From Rhizophagus clarus (taxonomy: Eukaryota > Glomeromycota > Glomeromycetes > Glomerales > Glomeraceae), in NCBI GenBank assembly GCA_015698045.1, contig BLAL01000285.1, positions 620,001 through 684,000 of the forward strand: a stretch of 64,000 nt of DNA. Direction: 5' to 3'. Position 1 is the first letter of the stretch; each line of letters begins with the position of its first letter. Under the pieces are notes generated by a model, which was not told the origin of the DNA, did not search any database, and saw nothing but the letters and a program-made list of their open reading frames with translations. Positions 47,130-58,770 of this stretch are shown here, one piece after another. The position numbers and the translations under genes are program-made.

Positions 47130-47848
47130 TTATTTATGTAAGAGAACATACATCAATATTAAAATAAATTAGAAAAGTTATCAACTTCACTATATACCAA
47201 TATGCCTGAATGAGTCCGCTAGAGTCAAGTTCTTTGTATATCTATTCTATTGTTTAACTAGTGCTATAAGTTTCTATCTAATTAATTTATGTTATATCCA
47301 ATGTAATTATGTCAAAATTATTCTTATAGCGCCTTCGAATATTTTACCAATCAGTTTGTTTTACATTCGTTTATTAGTTTTATCTTTTTTTTCGCTCCCA
47401 TTTTAAGACGTGCCACTCGCACTATATCTCTAATATAATAATTGTTTTTGTGTGTAACCGTAACGTTTAGACTACTAATTTATATGTGTGTTACCGTAAC
47501 GTTTAGAATAGATCAACGGGTCAACTATAACAAACATAATATAATTCTGGACAAAAGTTGTAATTTCAGCAAAAATTAGGTCCAGAATAATTGTAAAAAA
47601 GTAGAGATTAACCAATAAACTTTTTTTTAGTGAAATCCAGTATCTTGTATATAAACAAACAATAACGAATATAAATCAAAAAAATTCGAGATTTTTAAGT
47701 TATTGATTTTAAAATCACAAATATAATTAATTATAAAAACTTGAAAAATCTTTTTTGAAGATATTTAGCAAAATTTTTCTTAAAGTATATATAAATCTAT
47801 TCCACGTTTAAATTAATTATTAATTATATTTTTAACAAGAAATTTCTG
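47130..47848. other. Gene-free stretch
   Basis: AT-rich. The phrase GTGTTACCGTAACGTTTAGA is present with a close repeat about 30 bp before it (GTGTAACCGTAACGTTTAGA at 47452). No gene. Confidence 0.45.
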
Positions 47849-48486
47849 CCCTATAAAAAATAAATGTCCAGAAAATGTTATCAAAAATGTCTGGAAAATG
47901 TCTGGAATAAATCTGATGTGTCCGGAAAATGTCCACTTTTTTGGTACATGTCTGACACACTTCTGATACTTAAAATTTTGACATGTCCTAACTTTGTCCA
48001 GAATTCGTCCAGTATTTAAATTTTGGACAAATTCTGGACAGTTAAACCTGGACAAATTCTGGACATAGTAAAAAAACCAGATAGACAAATTCCGGACATG
48101 AAAAAGTTCAGGACAAATTCTGGATACTATTTCCAAAAAAGGATAAATTAATTTTGTAAAAAAATGCAAAAATCACAAAACTGACATTCAAAATCTTTTC
48201 TGTCGTACTAATTAAAATTGCAGAGCAGGCAAAAATACTATATCTATGATATAAAAATTTTGGGTTGAGGAATAATGATGATCATCTATCCATTGATCAT
48301 CTTTTATGGCAAAATTTTACGAAAATACATTTCCGGACAATTTCAGGACAATTTCCTAATATCCCGAAAATGCAGTGTTTTCGGAACAGTTTCCGGACAC
48401 ACAGTGTCCAGAATTTCCGGACAATTATTTAGACAATTTTTCCGGACATTTTCTGGACATTATCCGGACACTTATTTTTTATAGGG
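47849..48486. mobile_element. CCCTATAAA-type foldback element, copy 2 (complete)
   Basis: The ends CCCTATAAAAAATAAATGTC and its inverse (GACACTTATTTTTTATAGGG) are bordered by CTG on both sides (47846-47848 and 48487-48489), a 3-bp target duplication. The interior of 600 bp is packed with TGTCCAGA, TTCCGGACA and TTCTGGACA words in both directions. No coding frame is shared with copy 3, so it is non-autonomous. Confidence 0.9.
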
Positions 48487-48489
48487 CTG

Positions 48490-49575
48490 TTCATCATTTT
48501 TAAATAATATATAATTTATATTAAACACTAATAACGTTATAAAGATTAAAATTATGGTAACTGTCCGAAATTTTTCGATTCATATTACAAAGTTATCGTG
48601 TTCAAGAATTCTTAGTTTACACTTAGTCACATTTGGATAGGAATGGTATCATATCAGTTTAGGTGAACGTGAAACCAGTTTAACTGCAGTTTGAAACCAC
48701 AAGGCGATTTGAACATTTCAAACCGCAGCTGGTTGAATCTTTTATATGTTCAATATTATTTATATTATTTAAAAATTATAATATTAATAATTATAACAAA
48801 TCACAACCAATTAAAGCCATTTATGCTTTTCGTCATCAAACAAAAAAAACCTTACGTAATGAATTTTTGTATTGCAAGTATTAAATTATTCGCATAAAAA
48901 TTTTTTATTGAAATAAATATAATCCTTTAAAGAAAAATTCTAAATTTGTCAAGTCTTCAATATAAGTTTTACAATTCTTAAACGGACTTTTGTTGACTTA
49001 ACCCATAAAGGACAAAAATTATTTTATTTTAAGAGTTTTCTTTGAGATGAATTTCTTTTAAAAAGAATATTAAACAAAATATTTCTCCTTATACTGGATT
49101 TTTTTTTCTTTATATACCGTGGTACGACAATTTGCAGTCTGGCATTTATTAGTCATAATATGCGTAGGAAAATACATTTTTTTTTTTTTTTTTTTTTTTT
49201 ACCAACAAACAAGATTTAGCAGCGTACGAACGCGTACTAACTAGTTATGGTAATTTTAATTTGATAAGATTTCGATGATAAGATAATGAAAATGTTTACA
49301 TTCCGAAGTTAGTTTAGCGTGCATAGCTCATCATTTAGTGTAACTAGTAAATTTGTAATGTCTAAAAACAATAAATATGGTCTATACATGTATAAAAGGA
49401 CAGCTCTTGGATTAAAACGTGCATACTTTTTTTTTCTTCCATTAATTGATTATATATTATTTAAAAAAATAACAATTCTAAGCTATAAGCATCCAGATAA
49501 TAAGCTTTAGGTTGTGTTGTAAATTTAAAAGTTTAAATCAGATTCAAATTCATCACGTCATCATACATTTTTAAA
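48490..49575. other. Upstream flank of copy D
   Basis: It contains a decayed stretch (48880-49010) similar to the 3' end and flank of the gene at 39995-40617 (ATTCGCATAAAAATTTTTTATTG phrase, written here only in part as TTCGCATAAAAATTTT). A T run of about 32 nt lies at 49169-49200. No intact gene. Confidence 0.45.
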
Positions 49576-50429
49576 ATGTCTTCCTATCGAACGTCTATTT
49601 ATCATGATAATATTAATAATATTTCTGAAATACTTGCAAACTTTTTTAACTTATATATTATGAATTTACATGAGGATGTCATTAATAATAATAATAATAT
49701 AACGAACGTTTTTTTGAAACCAAAAGATCGCAATTTCCAAAGATTTGTTGATGCAGTAACTAGTCGGAATATCGATCCTACGAATCTTGTACTGACTTAT
49801 AACATCCAAACATATCAACAAATTTTTCCCAATAATCTTACATCGCTTGTAACATTTATGAAATTTGTTCTTGGAATAACTTACCTTTTAAGAAATTCTT
49901 ATGTGGAATATCTTGAAGATGTTTATCCATTTATTGGAATAACGTACTTTGTATATAATAAAATAGAAAATTCACCATTATTGGATTCTAATCCTAATAA
50001 TAAGTCACACATTTTACAAGATATTCGTAATTTGTGGAGTATATTCCTTTTTAAAAAGACGACCAGTCATTCTAACTTGTAGGTACATTAATCCTTTTTA
50101 TTTATTTTTTTGGGGGTAACTTATCCTCTATGTTTTATGTTAATTATTCAAACAGAAACGGTGAATGGGATGGTTTAATTCGGGAAACACAACGTCCAAT
50201 TTTTGCCGATTCACGAAGAGTGTGAGTATTTTTTTTTTTTTTTTTTTTTATAGTGTAGATAAATATACTGCACGCCTCATAATTAATTATGATGATTGTC
50301 AAATTTTTTAGGAATTTAACTCCTGCTTTTAACATTATAGATTTGAGCAACACTCGGGTTACAATTCCTTTATCAGTTTACATTCAAAATTCGTTAATTC
50401 GAATGCTTAATGATGTATCAAATATTTAA
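49576..50429 (+). CDS. Unknown three-exon family protein, copy D (intact)
   Basis: Exons are 49576-50078, 50156-50221 and 50312-50429, totalling 228 residues. The first donor is GTAGGT rather than GTAAGT, a slightly weaker site, and the first acceptor is CAG. It aligns with copies B and C throughout, with a shorter N-terminal region (YIMNLHEDVINNNNNITNVF replaces the cysteine-containing stretch of B and C). The motifs read NLTSLVTFMKFVLG and NGEWDGLI. No signal peptide or anchor. The function is unknown. Confidence 0.82.
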
Positions 50430-52576
50430 TTGTTCGTTCCATTAGAGCAATTTTGCACAAAAAAATATTGCATTTTGAGTTGTAAAATTTACTAATTTTT
50501 GTAAATTTTCTATTGCAAAAAGACAGCTGAAGAGGGGCTGATCCTATTAGCCACAGTGGCTTGATCAAGACAAATTTCCCGATTTGAAATATGAGCCTGC
50601 ATATTTATTTGTATTTCACAAAATCGCTTTTTCTTTATTTGGTTTTTTTCTCTGTTTTGGTTTATTAGCATAATAAATAATTTCACGGGATAGCAGTAAA
50701 GATAATTGGTCCTGTGTCACTGACTCACCTAAAACAGTGCATGTGTAACATTTTACACATTAATCAATCACTATTAGAGAAGTATTATTACACATAACTT
50801 TGTATACAATATATAGTTTTATTAAAAGTTATTCTAAGAAATATTTTTTTTTTTTATGTTTACCATTACCAATTGTGTAACTCGTAAATTAACTTATTTT
50901 TTATTTACAAAATAATTTACCTGAATATTATTTATCTCACTCATGAATTCTGAGTTCATGCAATTAACATTTAAAAATTTCTTCATCGTAATTTCTTCTC
51001 ATTATTCAGATTTATTTACAGTATACTCTTAATCAGACCATTCAACAAATTTAAATATTATCTATCATGGAAAAATATACAACCTTTTACTACATTCTGA
51101 AACTTTCAATATTAATTCATGCATCTTATAATGAAGAACTCATTTTAAAATGGGAAATGACAAAATGCCAATCTGAATGATGTATGTTTTCTCGTTATTT
51201 GCTATTAGTGATATATCTATCGCTTTTTGATAATAAATTATAAAATTCTAGATATCTTCAGCAAAACTGCCAAGGTAATAAATGGAAAATATGATTTTTA
51301 AAGTAAATCATATTTAAGTAAATTTGCGTCAAAGTTGGCAGCATCTCTGGTTTGCATCACGCACTAAAGAGCTCCATATTTGATTTTTTTTTTAAAAATA
51401 AATAAATGAATGAATGAATGAATGAATAAAATAAAACAATTCTTAAAGTATTAATAAAATATAATTTTTCTGTTCTTGGTAAATTAACAAATAAGAAGGA
51501 ATAATTATCTCGTAATAATTCATGACAATAAACTTTACATTATTTAATGTATTATCATCAAATTGCCACGAATTACAAAGTGCAATTCAAATAAGAAAAC
51601 TGATGTAATAGTGCGATGAGAAAATCAAATCATTTTATTAATAAAACTGGTTAACTAAAAAAAATATATATGGTCGTATGTGTGCTAAATAATTCTAATT
51701 AAAAAAGTTATAGATACTAGTGTATTATTTTACGAATTGCTAAAGATCATTAATTAATACGACATAATTAATTTGCTAACGTTGTGACACTGTTTTTTGG
51801 CTTATACTACAGATTTTTGATTTGGGCCAATTCGAACACTAACTATTATTGAGTACAATGTTGCAACCATTAAGATAACGAACAATATTATTATTTTAAT
51901 ATTTATCGCTTTCTTATAATAACTAAATATTAACTACGTTTTTCCTTCAACGATGTTGCTGTTATAATTTTCCTTACGTCATAACTATCGAGATTAGTCA
52001 GACCATTTACGATAGGTGTTCGAGTAGAAAAGATTTTTAATAAAAAAAGCATAATTTATATAATGTTGTGCAATACCGGGCGGATATTCCAACTTCAGGA
52101 TGCTGCTTAAGTTATGATGCCATCACCATTTTTATCAGACACACTTTGTTGGATTGGCAAGTTTCGAGTTTGTTGAATCGCTCCTTCATGACATAATCAC
52201 ATCTGTCACATGGTATGTCAATATTAAACTTCCGTGACATAACAATCATAAAATTCATAATGTCTCATCCATTATACAATATCATTATGTAAGTATACCG
52301 ACATTTATGTTAGTTAATTGTTGAAAGTTCAAATTAAATTTAATTCATATATTCTTTCATTAACGGAGAAATTAATTGTCATCGCAATGCAAGATGTCGA
52401 TTATTAATTAATACAAGGTCATTTTTATTTGTTTCATGTTTCAATGTTTTGGGATCACGCTTCTAAATATCAATTTTGCATATAAAATTGGCATTTGATT
52501 TTCCTGTTTACTGATATCTCTTATATCCCTACAAATTATTATACTTATTTATAAAATTTGTAATTTACTTTTCAAA
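50430..52576. other. Long gene-free stretch
   Basis: It holds an AATG tetranucleotide run (51402-51426) and poly-T tracts. No open frame with recognisable content and no inverted termini that I could pair. Confidence 0.5.
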
Positions 52577-53660
52577 GAATGTAATCAACAATATACTGGA
52601 TATAAATGGCGTAAAACATGCAATGCAAAGGATTTTCAACAAAATTTTAAAAATTGGACTAGTGGAAATATTGAAATTGACAAATTTATTCAAGGTACGC
52701 AGCTATTAGCATATGCGGTTTATACAATATTAGAGTAGATACCATATGATAGCAAAAGGTGGGTTTGGAAAAGTATATAGAGCAAATTGGATTGGAACTT
52801 GGAAGTGGAATAATAAAAAACAAAATCGGGTACCGAGTTGAATCCAATAAATTTGTAGCATTGAAAAGTTTAAATAATTCAAAAAAATATTACATGGGAA
52901 TTTATTAATGAGATGTAAATTAAATTGATTTATTTGAATTTGAAATTAGTTATTTAATTAAATTTATTTATAACTGAAGTTGCATTATCATTTGTATAGA
53001 TCACGATACATCATAAATTTGAAGATATTTCTGATTATATTACTAAATTATACGGAATAACTCAAGATTCAGAAACAAAAAATTCCATTATGGTTTTGGA
53101 ATATGCACAACATGGAAGTTTTCGAATATCATGATGTAAGTCATGATAAAAATTTAGCAATAAAAATTTGTCAAGGATTTAGACCAAAATTTAATAATAA
53201 AGTACCTCAAATAATTATTCATTTAATTAAAAGATGCTTAGATACAAATCCATTAAATCGACCAACAATAGATGAAGTTAAAATGGAATAATTGTCATGG
53301 TGGAATAGTTTCGATGATCAAATAGAGCTAAAAAAGCAAATTAAAGAAGCAGAAGAAATCAATCCATTGGTAATACTATATTTATAACTAGTTTAGCTTA
53401 TCATACGAAACACATTCAGAAGCTATTTACACAATTAGTTTACTTAATTTTAATGATCTTCCTGAACCAAAAAATTCTGATGATTATTATAAACAATACA
53501 ACAACATTACAAGCGAAGAATATTCAGGCAATTAGAATTTTTATTACATTTTAAAACATATTCAATTTTATTGTAAAAAATAAAGCTAATTTTATTTCAT
53601 TAATGAAATAGCATCTTTACAAATTGATCTTTCTCAACTAAAGTTGAGCGAGCAATGATG
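52577..53660 (+). pseudogene. TKL-type kinase pseudogene lacking the catalytic core
   Basis: Closely related to the pseudogene at 7766-9190. Exon 1 starts inside the Cys motif and has a TAG at about 52736 where the paralogue reads LEWIPY. The glycine loop survives (KGGFGKVYRANW). After an intron remnant, exon 2 reads to VLEYAQHGSFR. It then jumps directly to YHDVSHDKNLAIKI, so the HRD loop, DFG and APE segments are deleted (about 110 residues, judged against the paralogue). A tail corresponding to DLPEPKNSDDYY follows in other frames. It cannot be a kinase. Confidence 0.85.
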
Positions 53661-54116
53661 CACTGTAAGTACTTGTGAAATTTATAATATATAATTTTTT
53701 ATATAGTTTTTTATTTTTATCCTTTTCTTTTAATGTCAATAAATATTGCTTATATTCATTTGTATAACTATTTTATCAAGAGTTTAATATTTACTAGTGA
53801 GGTTTATATACTAATTTAGACACCAAAAAATAAATTATAAAAATACTTTACGTAGTATCATAATAACATATTAATATGTGGGGGTTCAAAATTTTGAAGA
53901 ATTTGTGCCAGATCGAACCGCAAAAATATTTAATATTAAAATTCAACTGGAACTATTGTTATTATCTATAAATATCACAAGCAAAATTCATTATTTTATC
54001 GCTCCAAGAAGTAGACTTGTCAGTGTTTCTCAACAAATGTTAAAATGAATGATTGATTTAGGATACAATAATTCTCTAGTATTTGATTATGTCTTATTTG
54101 TCATTCTAACTAGAAG
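53661..54116. other. Gene-free stretch
   Basis: AT-rich DNA between the kinase pseudogene and the foldback element. Nothing recognised. Confidence 0.45.
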
Positions 54117-54750
54117 CCCTATAAAAAATAAATGTCTGGAAAATGTTATCAAAAATGTCCAGAAATTGTCCGGAATAAATCTGATGTGTCCAGAAAATGT
54201 CCACTTTTTTGGTACATGTCTGACACACTTCTGATACTTAAAAATTTGACATGTCCTAACTTTGTCCAGAATTTGTCCAGTATTTGTTCGGTATAAAATT
54301 TTAGACAAATTCTGGACAGTTAAACCTGGACAAATTCTGGACATAGTAAAAAAACCAGATAGACAAATTCCGGACATGAAAAAGTTCAGGACAAATTCTG
54401 GATACTATTTCCAAAAAAGGATAAATTAATTTTGTAAAAAAATGCAAAAAGCACAAAACTGACATTCAAAATCTTTTCTGTCGTACTAATTAAAATTGCA
54501 GAGGAGGCAAAAATACTATATATCTATGATATAAAAATTTTGGGTTAAGGAATAATGATGATCATCTATCCATTGATCATGAAAATACATTTCCGGACAA
54601 TTTCAGGACAAATTCCTAATATCCCGAAAATGCAGTATTTTCAGAACAGTTTCCGGACACACAGTGTCCAGAATTTCCAGACAATTATTTAGGACAATTT
54701 TTCCGGACATTTTTTTCCGGACATTATCCGGACACTTATTTTTTATAGGG
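54117..54750. mobile_element. CCCTATAAA-type foldback element, copy 3 (complete)
   Basis: Nearly identical to copy 2 along its length, in the same orientation, with AAG on both sides (54114-54116 and 54751-54753) as the 3-bp duplication. Small differences include one deletion of about 20 bp near 54580 and a TTTTTTCC variant near 54710. High similarity of copies 2 and 3 indicates recent activity. Confidence 0.9.
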
Positions 54751-54753
54751 AAG

Positions 54754-55574
54754 TAACAAGTTTGAAGGCTCCAGATGCTTACAGTAGTTTTCATCTTTTG
54801 GTTTTATAAATGATACAAATTATCCAACGTCCAATTATATGATTGCAACGAGATTTCTATTCTTTCTATTACAATAATTGTGCTATTATTACGAAAATTT
54901 GGAATCTAGTTATTTCTCTAATCATGATTATTAAGAATACCTGCAAAACATGTCAGCAGAATAAAGAAAATAATGTCAATAGTAATTCGAACAATAACAG
55001 TTTGTACTACGTTATTTAGATTTATAACATAAGTAAATAATACAACCAAAAAATATACGATATGTTGGTCATTTTGGATCCAAAAGTGGACCAATAATAG
55101 GAGAATATATAAAACTAGTTCAGTACTGTATATAAATAACATGAATATCATATATCGAATTCATTATGTACCAAACCAAACTAACCGGAACCGTGAAATG
55201 GCAGATTCGTTATCGAATGACGACTGTGAAGTCTTTTTTATCTACACTGTATAGTTATTCTAAAACTTTGTTTTAAATTTTAATTACTAACTTGAATCTC
55301 TAACCTTATAACCCTAATCCTACCTGCTTTAACCATACTGAAAAAAATATGGGCATAAAAATATCATCAGAAAAATCACAGTTATGATTAAATAATAAAA
55401 TATTAATATCTCTGTTAAAGAACATTTTATTAGGAAAAATTATTGTAATAACAATAAATTTAAAATATTTAGCAATAAAAATATGATTTCAGTTAACAAA
55501 CATAACATTTTGCGTCCACATACATTTACTGTAATATTCGTGCCAAGCTACTGCGTTTATAGATTTGTACAGGT
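54754..55574. other. Gene-free stretch
   Basis: AT-rich, with ordinary intergenic composition. No gene or repeat I can support. Confidence 0.45.
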
Positions 55575-55860
55575 TTCACTTCTGCGAATTAAAATATTAT
55601 TAAAAGAATTCATTTTAAAACTCAATATAGTTATTATTTTTTTTTTTCTTCTTTTTTAGTAAAAAAGGTAATTTACTTACTCGCTGAATAATAATGAAGA
55701 CAAAATCAACAATAAGTATTTTAATTGCATGGTTGATTTTATACAAATTTGAATCCTTTATTTGTTAATTTATTTGAAGAGATTTTCTCTCCTTTTCACA
55801 AGGTGTTTAAAAAATATTTTTCAATAGTAACTCGTATTTTGAATTATCTCATGATTACAT
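55575..55860 (-). pseudogene. Orphan leader exon, intron and promoter of a YGY-peptide precursor
   Basis: The minus-strand ATG at 55730 begins MQLKYLLL exactly as in the functional gene at 60891. The leader then shifts frame through a 2-nt deletion but keeps the GCGAGTAAGTAAATT donor region. Upstream DNA up to about 55860 matches the functional promoter (AATAGTAACTCGTATTT phrase, GAATC, TTAATT). Intron DNA matches (AAAAGAAT, poly-T tract) down to about 55590, where the acceptor and the whole repeat exon are missing. It is a remnant of a gene duplication. Confidence 0.8.
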
Positions 55861-56660
55861 GTCTGAAATGTGTGTCAGGTTGACTGCGCATGCACCATGC
55901 TACAATTTACCGTTATTTTTCTTCTCTCATGTGATTTTGTAGCACATCAACCTCATTTATTTTCATGTAACATTTTTCTTAAAAAAATTTTTGTCAAAAT
56001 TTTTTCACTTTCACACTTTTAAATACAATTTTTCATACTTTAAAGTATAAAAATTTTGATTTTACATTTCAAAATTTAATAAATATAAATTATTTTCTTT
56101 ACAAAAGTTAATAAAACAACTTTGTTAATAAAAAAAAATCTCATTTGAATTTTGAAATTTATGTCTGCTTATTTATTAATAAAACAAGTACAATAAATAA
56201 CACTTAAATAAATATGAAAACGCGTATCTCCTAATACTCCTAATAGATATAATAAAATAAATATAACAAATAACATCTAAATAAATATAAAAACGCATCA
56301 CTTAAATAAATATAAAATGTATAACGCGCTTAATATTGTTACAAAATATAATTTGTAACTCCAAGAATATGTAAGATAACTCAATAAAAATAATATCTGA
56401 GTAATGATATACTTGTATTTGGTCTTCAAACTTTGACCAAAGTACCTAAACTACGCTCTAAATCTTTGCATAAAGGGGATAAACAAAAATAAAAACAGTT
56501 AATATTGTAGTTAAACCAGTAGTAAATTGTATTTAAATAATTGGTTGTTTTCAGTTTTTTATAAGCTTTGTCTGACATTAAAAGAAGAGAGAGAAAGAAG
56601 GGAGAGTTTTAAAAGTTACAAAATCAGTGGTGTTAAATATATAAATTAATGAGGCTGATG
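55861..56660. other. Gene-free stretch before the hAT element
   Basis: A phrase of about 28 bp (CATGTCTGAAA-TGTGTCAGGTTGAC, near 55858-55885) occurs in inverse orientation at 59570-59600. AT-rich otherwise. Confidence 0.45.
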
Positions 56661-58770
56661 CAGAGACCTGAGAAAATTCCATTTTTATAATAAATGAATA
56701 AATTGGAATTTTTGCTGTATAATGGAATAAAACGGAATTTTCATAAATTTTGGTAATTTTATTCCAACACGTGATAATTAGCCAATCATAAATATGGATT
56801 AGCGTATTTAAATTTCATTTTCACCCCTTAAAATTTTTTTTTAATCAAAATGCCACCAACTTCAACAGTTACTGCTGCTTCGCGTGCACAGAATTCCCTG
56901 AAGACTTTTTTGTGGATAATGGAAAACTTATGTGTTGTTTTTGCGATCATAGTATTAATTTTCAAACAAAGAACACAATTACTGCTCATATAGGTTCTAA
57001 AACACATCTTCGTAATAAAAAAGAGAAAAAATAACAACAAATAAAGAAAAGACAACCAACTATCCAAACTATCCTTAATGCATCTGAAATTAAAAAAACT
57101 GTTATAAATAATTTAGTGGATGCATTTGTAACAGCTGATATTCCATTAGAAAAAATAGATAAACTTCAAAATTGGTTGCGTGAAAATTGTAATGAAGGAG
57201 GCTTTATTCCAACATCAGTTGCTTTGCGTTGTGATTATTTACCAAAATTATTTGAAGATTATGTAAATCAACTTAAAGAATATTTTTGTGGTAAACGTGT
57301 TTCAATTATTGTAGATGAAACTACAGATTGTAGGGCACGAAGTGTAGTTAATATACTTTTTAGCTATAATGGTGTAACAAAATTAGTTCATGTTGATTAT
57401 TTAGAAAATGTTAATAACTGTACAATTGGACAACTTATAATTCAAATTTTGGTTCAATGGGGAATTTCTTTTGATCTGCCACAATTAGTTGCATCAGATT
57501 CGGCAGCGTATATGAAAAAGTGTTATCGAGATGTATTGAAACCATTAATGCCTCAATTAATCCATTTGCCATGTTTAGCACATATATTAAACCTTATTGG
57601 GTTAGTATATTTTATTTAATATAAGCTATTAATATATCTAAAAGTAATTATTAATATTTATGTTTTTTAGAGAGGCGTGGGTGTCAATAAATTATTTTCA
57701 AGATGTACATCAATTACTAGCAAATATCAAACAAACTTTTGTCTATAGTAAAAGTCGAAAAGTATGTTACAAATCATATCTTCAACGTCAAGGAGTATCT
57801 AATCCAAAAAATATACCTTTATCTAATACAACAAGATGGAATACTTGGTTTCGTATGGCATTTCATGTATATCAAAATTTGGATTATATTCGTGGATTTT
57901 ATAATGAAGAAAGCAAAGAAAATTCAACGCCAATGATTGAAAAGATAAATTCAGCTTTTACAGATCAACAAATCAATGGACGTATTGAAATATATTTAGC
58001 ATTTATTCAGGAAAATGCACAGCAATTTGTAGCTGATCTTGATTTTTTCCAACAAGAAAATAAACCAATATTTCCATTTATTGAACAAAGGTTACAACAG
58101 CTTGAAGCACGAATTACTATGGGAAAACCTATCACTAATGTTGGATCAACTATGGATTTAGTATTACAAAAATTTAATTCTCCTTTAACGGCATTTTGTC
58201 CAGTATTTCAACAAGCATATCATGCAGCTTACAAAAAACTTGAAGATCATGTATTACAACATCCTGCACGTTCTTTATTTAGGGCTGTACAAGTTTTTGA
58301 CCCACGATTTTTAACATTAACAACTGCTAATAGAGATATCTATTCTTATCGGATTATTAGAGAACTGGCTAATCCATCAACATCTCTTATTCAAGAATGG
58401 TCAATTTATGTCAATATAAATCTAAATCTTATAGAATTTTCTGAATTAAATGAATTTTGGGATAAAGTTTCATTACAACTTCCACTTTTAGAAAAAATAG
58501 CACGAAATTATATATGGTTACCAATCTCTTCCTGTGCAGTAGAAAGAAGTTTTTCTGCATATAATAAAATTTTAGATGATGATAGACAAAACTTAAGTCC
58601 GGAATCACTTAAATTTCTTACTATGATGTATTTTAATAACCAAAATAGTGGTAAATAAATGCAATTTTCTTACTACAATTAGTAAAATTTATATCAGAAT
58701 AAAATCGGAATTTTTGGCGTTATCGTGATAAAAATTTATGATTTGATATCGGAATTTTCTCAGGTCTCTG
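56661..58770 (+). mobile_element. hAT transposon with perfect 20-bp terminal inverted repeats
   Basis: The element starts CAGAGACCTGAGAAAATTCC and ends with the exact inverse. Subterminal GGAATTTT words recur on both sides. It carries a hAT transposase gene in between. I could not see a matching 8-bp duplication (GGCTGATG left, AGTCGCGC right), so a flank may have rearranged. At 2110 bp it is the size of a small complete element. Confidence 0.85.
56850..58658 (+). pseudogene. hAT-family transposase, nearly complete but with one stop and one likely frameshift
   Basis: A zinc-finger (BED-like) segment reads CCFCDHSINF then HIGSKTHLRNKK in the frame of 56891. An in-frame TAA follows at 57032-57034, and the ATG at 56850 lies in another frame. 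From 57035 the frame runs through the catalytic region (IIVDETTDCRARS, ASDSAAYMKK, LPCLAHILNL) to a 70-nt intron (57601-57670, GTTAGT to TTTTAG). It continues from 57671 to the stop at 58658. The C-terminus has the hAT dimerisation signature (PISSCAVERSFSAYNKI, then NLSPESLKFLTMMYF). Such proteins cut and paste hAT elements. The breaks in the first exon probably inactivate it, unless a downstream start is used. Confidence 0.85.

Noticed and set aside
57739-57936. 65-codon frame inside the hAT transposase
   Set aside because: It is an out-of-frame shadow of the transposase.
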